Assembly (NCBI GenBank): GCA_000499405.2
Contig: HG738140.1
Span: 6,556,158 to 6,620,157 of the forward strand
Direction: 5' to 3'
Origin: Onchocerca volvulus
Lineage: Eukaryota; Nematoda; Chromadorea; Rhabditida; Onchocercidae
DNA length: 64,000 nt
Below are positions 60,249 to 64,000 of this stretch, piece after piece. Both the position numbers and the translations under genes were made by a program. The notes under the pieces were generated by a model. It had not been told where the DNA came from and ran no database searches. It saw only the letters and a list, made by a program, of their open reading frames with translations. Numbering within the stretch: the stretch's first letter is position 1; each line of letters starts with the position of its first letter.

Positions 60249-60416
60249 CGAACAGTAAAAGATAAACGGGATTGTACCCATTTATCTCCGGATGAACCAT
60301 TTCCGGACTGGTGTCGTACACAAGATGATATTAATTTATATATGCTATATCGGCAAGAGCGTGAAACACCTAAAAAACGAGGAATTGAACTTTTGAAAGA
60401 TAATCGCATGTGTAAG
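60249..60416 (+). CDS. Partial second malic enzyme (one exon)
   Basis: A single 56-codon exon, phase 0 at both ends, bounded by a TTTCAAAG acceptor and an AAG|GTATAT donor. It corresponds exactly to exon 2 of the upstream malic enzyme: LYMLYRQERETPKKRGIELL matches LYKLYRPERVTPMKRGVDLL, and LKDNRMCK matches LKDSRINK. The N-terminal part (RDCTHLSPDEPFPDWC) is unlike the first copy. The exon is 1.56 kb downstream of the first gene on the same strand, so this is a tandem paralogue. The following exon, which should begin with GMAFSL, is not seen in the next 3.5 kb, where Helitron remnants lie instead. It is either a living gene with a long intron leaving the window or a truncated remnant. Confidence 0.75.
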
Positions 60417-60881
60417 GTATATCTTACATATATATATATATTATTTTCTACGTATTCTTCCTCATAAAAAAAAGGAAAACGAATTCAAATTACCGATATA
60501 TTTGAAACGAAATTAAAGAAAAATTAGCATACTTTACCCTTTGTTAGTAGAACATTCGAACGTCAATAAGATTTTCAAATGAAAATTATATCTCTGTAAT
60601 GATAAATACATTTTATATCCGAAAGCTTCGCTATATTTTGATTAGTAAAATATCAATTGACTATATTATTGTCATCTTTGTCACTGATAATAATTTTCTG
60701 ATCTGTTATTCCATGTAGCTTATCGTATCTTGACGTTACTTGACAATCATTATTCAGTATATTTTAATTCATATTCAATCCATTCTAATCTCTGAAATCT
60801 TACCAAATTTGATCATCTGGAAAAAATTTTACATTATCAACCTTTAAATTATATTATTTATTTCATCCGTTTATTTAACAC

Positions 60882-60935
60882 AGGCAGTACTCAGCTACGC
60901 TCCACGTGGCCAGTCCAGCTAGTCTATATAAATAA
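60882..60935 (-). mobile_element. Possible terminus of the Helitron-associated element
   Basis: A GC-richer block containing GGCAGTACTCAGCTACGC, the palindrome CCACGTGG and CAGCTAGTCTATATAAATAA. Helitron ends carry CTAG-type ends and short GC-rich palindromes, and this block lies just beyond the helicase C-terminus. I could not fix a boundary, so this is tentative. Confidence 0.3.
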
Positions 60936-61018
60936 AATTTAAGTGTTCATTTATTCAGAATCTTAAATCTTCGAAATTTTTTAAACATGCGCCTTATCTA
61001 TATTAGTTCAAAATCTAA

Positions 61019-61085
61019 GATCTCCGAAAGTTCTGACCTATTGCTTTGAAATTTTGACACAATGTTGCATTCAAATACGCGTAAG
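61019..61085 (+). repeat. Dispersed repeat unit A
   Basis: GATCTCCGAAAGTTCTGACC, then TATTGCTTTGAAATTTTGAC and ACAATGTTGCATTC, recur in diverged form at 62739-62806 (same orientation) and partly at about 62951-62988 (inverted). These copies bracket the Helitron remnant. Confidence 0.7.
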
Positions 61086-61180
61086 TTTTTCTATACTTTT
61101 TATATATACTCATTGCTGTAGTTCAATTTGATCAAATGAAAAAAAAAAAAAAAAAAGGAGAGAAAGGTACGTTTCTAATG

Positions 61181-62534
61181 TTAGGGAAAATTAATTTTAC
61201 AATGTTTTGGGTATACAATATTTTTTGTTTTTTCCTTGTCTGAATAGATATAAAAATTGTCTAATTTGTCAATTCTAGAACATGCAACATATAATTTTCC
61301 AAGTGAGAAGCAATCCATTTCTAGACTTAGACCGCACAGTTCTAAAGATTGCCCCAGATCTTTGTTGATGATGATTTCAAATGCCAATCGAATTGGGATT
61401 TGCAATCTCTTAAATTGAAATGGCATATCCGTTGGAACAATGAAAATGCGAGGAATAAAGACATTTTTACCTTTGAAAAATCCTGTCAAGATTGTTACTT
61501 CTATGACGTTGCTCATTAATTTTTTTTCATTGCAAGAAGCATGCTATTGCAAAGTTTTGGCTGATTGGTATCTTGCAACATGATAATTGTGACGCCGATT
61601 TTTAATTGCAGCACTTGCAGTGATATCCTTGGCAGATCGAGTGAATTCAAAAATTCTGTTGGATAATTAAATGCTTCATCTGCTTCTACAACAGTGTCGA
61701 CTGTTGGACTTAATATGACTACCTGTATCGCATGGTCCGCATACCATATTTTTAGTCACAACTTCATGCAAATCCTTATCGACGTCGCGTCGGATATTTC
61801 AGCGCATATTACATCGTCGATTTTATTTGAAGTGATTTTGTTAGATAGCTAGATTAGTATATGTGCATGTTGCAATCCTCTCTTTTGCCATTCCATTGAA
61901 TACATTCAGCAGAAGTTAGACCCAAATACTTCATATTTTACCATGAAATCCATCAGCGATTTCAGACGTCATTTGGAAACAGGAGTTGTATTTCCTGATG
62001 ATAGATAAGAAATGTTCTGATTCGGCAGTATATCCAGCAAGCAAAGATTTTAATGACATTGGCGGTTCTCTAAGTTGAGGCAATTTAATTTTTCCAGCGG
62101 CGCAACGCATTCCTTTCATTTCTCCATTAAATTTTAGACTCTTCAATAAGGACACATTCAGCCACAATGCTAATGAGAACATACCGGCTCAAACTACAAC
62201 TGTCAGCTGATTGTATCAGAATACAAGGCGGTTGTAATCACGTGACTGCTGAACACGGAGTCGTATTGACGCTGATCTCCTGCTTCTCGTTGACGTCTTT
62301 CAGCCACTCAGTTTGTCGCGTTTATTCCGTTAAGAACGAAGCAGATCTGAAGCCGCATAACACGATTGCCTGCTCGCAACCATACATCCTCAAGTCTGTC
62401 GCTCTGCTCGAATTTGAACCATTCTTTGTCGTTCTTGCTTATTCGCTGGTGCCCGTTCTTCCTATTTTAATTAATCGTTGTTTTCGTTCCGCTTCGTGAG
62501 TTCGATGAACTAAATTTAATCTTCTGCTAGACAT
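61181..62534 (-). pseudogene. Decayed Helitron Rep/Pif1-type helicase
   Basis: Read on the minus strand, pieces of a Helitron replicase-helicase follow in order with stops and frameshifts between them. 62534-62200 is an Arg/Glu/Gln-rich N-terminal part starting MSSRRLNLVHRTHEAERK. 62182-61931 is the Helitron-like N domain (FNGEMKGMRCAAGKIKLPQL, FLSIIRKYNSCFQMTS). 61905-61740 has remnants equivalent to the 'W-QKRG-PHAHI' Rep region and VTKNMVCGPCDT. 61730-61510 has ADEAFNYPTEFLNSLDLP and LQLKIGVTIIMLQDTNQP. 61516-61181 has the Pif1 C-terminal motif CFSLGKLYVACSRIDKLDNF, then KTKNIVYPK. Most of the helicase core, including the Walker A and B motifs, is missing between the Rep remnant and the C-terminal pieces. 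It cannot encode an active enzyme. Confidence 0.85.
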
Positions 62535-62738
62535 TATTTGGCAGATTGTACCGAAAATAAAACAAATCGATTGCATCCGAACTGTTCTCGAAATTGAATT
62601 GTGATTGAACTTGAACTTGGACTCGAAACTGCCCAATTGAATTGTTGGACTGTTGCTATTGCTGTGTCGCTTTAAAAAAATCATACATGGTATTAAAAGA
62701 TACTTACAATCGTGAATTTTAGTTTGTTGAAAATTTTA

Positions 62739-62806
62739 AATCCACGAAAGTTCTTAGCTATTGCCTCGAAATTTTGACTGAACGTTGCATTGTAATATGC
62801 GCATAC
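62739..62806 (+). repeat. Dispersed repeat unit B
   Basis: Diverged copy of 61019-61085: CACGAAAGTTCTTAGCTATT, then GCCTCGAAATTTTGACTGAA and CGTTGCATTG. Direct orientation relative to unit A, on the other side of the Helitron pseudogene. Confidence 0.65.
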
Positions 62807-62950
62807 CAAGTTTACTGAGCGTCGCATGGTCGAGACTACGCCCACTTTGCAGAAAATATGCCTGATCAGTAGATTCAGTCCGCTCACTTGCTTTTATCTG
62901 TAACAAGTATGACAGGTAAAGAAAAATAGGCATATCTCTATAAAGCCACA

Positions 62951-62988
62951 CGCCTATTCGAGTGCAACATTGTATCGAAATTTCAAAT
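62951..62988 (-). repeat. Dispersed repeat unit C (inverted)
   Basis: The reverse complement (TTTGAAATTTCGATACAATG, then TTGCACTCGAATAGGCG) matches the second half of units A and B. The three copies indicate a repeat family, probably non-coding parts of the same or related elements. Confidence 0.55.
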
Positions 62989-64000
62989 CAATCAGTAAAG
63001 TACTTGAAAAGTTGTGTCAAAATGAACAACTAATATTTAGGGGCAATCCAAGACAAAATCCAATAGAAGTCAGAGAGGCGTCCCATAAACTGCATGAAAG
63101 AAACATTTCATTATACATTATCATGACCTCAACATTTCTGCGACACAACTACAATCCTTACAAAGCAACAAAAAACGAAAAAGCACTCCAATGACACGTG
63201 CATCCTCTGCCCTTATCAGTTCCGTTATTAATCCAGTTTTGCCACATGCTAGCAGTCTCTACTCGCGATAGTGCGTCAGTTAGATGAACAACTATTGGGG
63301 AAAAAATCTGATCGATTTGTAACTTGGATTGTTGGAAGTTGCTGCTTGCTACTGCTATTCTTATAATGGATCAATAATGGACTTCATTTGATATTATACA
63401 CAATATCGTACTAAACAATAGTAAACAGTAAACGAATAATACACCATAAATATAAAAGATACAGTAGTCTTCTTCTGAATTGTAGCCTGTCCTGTCTTTG
63501 AAACCGCTTTGATACTGGATTGGAATTGATTTGCCACTAATACTGATGTTGAAGGGATTGATCTGGTCGAAGATGCCGATGTAGTAGGGACTGCCTTGAA
63601 AAGACGCTCGAATTGCATACCCCAAAGTAGAAAAAACCGTTCGCGTTGATTCCCTCAGTTTTGCTACTGATGCTTCCGCGAAAGCTTTCCTTTTATATAT
63701 AAATCATCTTTGTGCTTGATAGTGGGTAGAGGTTCATGAGTCATACAAAAACTGATCATGAGGATTAAGGATAAGATCGAAATTCTCATGAATCTCATAC
63801 CTTGTTGTTCCTTACAACTGACATTTTAACATTTCACACAGTGCCTATAAGCACCAATGGCAGATATGAAGATGTCGGAAATAAGGATATGTGTAAATGC
63901 TCTTATTTGCTTGAGATTAGTAAATTTTTGTATGCAAATTACTGGGTTATTTTGTTTTATTTATATTACCAGAAGTGGTATGTAAGAAATAAAAAAAAAA

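Larger units (their letters stand above)
60417..64000. other. Transposon-rich tail of the window
   Basis: No malic enzyme exon or other host gene is recognisable. It holds a decayed Helitron (61181-62534, minus strand) and several copies of a short dispersed repeat. Base composition is visibly less AT-rich at 62170-62500 than elsewhere, as expected for foreign mobile DNA. Open frames at 63371-63625 (-) have no recognised similarity. Confidence 0.6.

Noticed and set aside
62167..62499. Plus-strand open frame of 110 codons
   Set aside because: Antisense to the Helitron N-terminal remnant, whose frames on the minus strand explain the composition.
63371..63625. Overlapping minus-strand frames near the window end
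   Set aside because: Ser/Thr-rich in one frame but no recognisable domain, no splice support and located in transposon-rich DNA.

Overview
The window is nuclear DNA of a parasitic nematode, most likely a filarial worm. The base composition is very AT-rich. Genes are split into 9 to 18 short exons by AT-rich introns of about 100 to 900 bases, and acceptors are of the TTTTCAG/TTTTAG type. Predicted starts often sit just behind a possible spliced-leader acceptor. The encoded proteins are plainly animal, and the malic enzyme closely resembles the mitochondrial enzyme known from Ascaris. I saw no bacterial (for example Wolbachia) genes. Exon borders below were assembled by eye from GT/AG sites, reading phase and family conservation.

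Layout. 1-3044 is AT-rich flank. 3045-11740 (+) is a Rap1GAP-type GTPase activator, 15 exons, 1081 residues. It converges on 17668-13155 (-), the OST48/DDOST subunit of oligosaccharyltransferase, 9 exons, 442 residues. Upstream on the same strand, 26793-18883 (-) is a ZFC3H1/Red1-like nuclear RNA-decay scaffold, 17 exons, about 880 residues, ending in a CCCH zinc finger. Between 26.8 and 33.9 kb lie a solo LTR (27257-27869), a small unrecognised gene with a C2H2-like finger (29650-30384, +) and a minisatellite of four 59-base units built on TTACGTAA sites (32663-32896). 33901-43539 (+) is the Nuclear Factor I transcription factor (17 exons, first exon not found). 43.5-52 kb is gene-poor, with a second solo LTR of the same family (47086-47534), an imperfect foldback (49362-49473) and microsatellites. 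51987-58692 (+) is a mitochondrial malic enzyme, 14 exons, about 635 residues. At 60249-60416 (+) there is one exon of a second malic enzyme, followed by a decayed Helitron replicase/helicase on the minus strand (62534-61181) and related dispersed repeats to the window end.

The genes serve unrelated jobs: small-GTPase signalling, ER N-glycosylation, nuclear RNA turnover, transcription and mitochondrial malate metabolism. ZFC3H1 and DDOST are in the same orientation about 1.2 kb apart and might be co-transcribed. The most notable non-genic signals are a 167-base-arm, 98.8% identical inverted repeat inside a malic enzyme intron, an apparent one-base loss at a conserved malic enzyme splice junction, the malic enzyme duplicate next to Helitron debris, and the 59-base repeat upstream of NFI.
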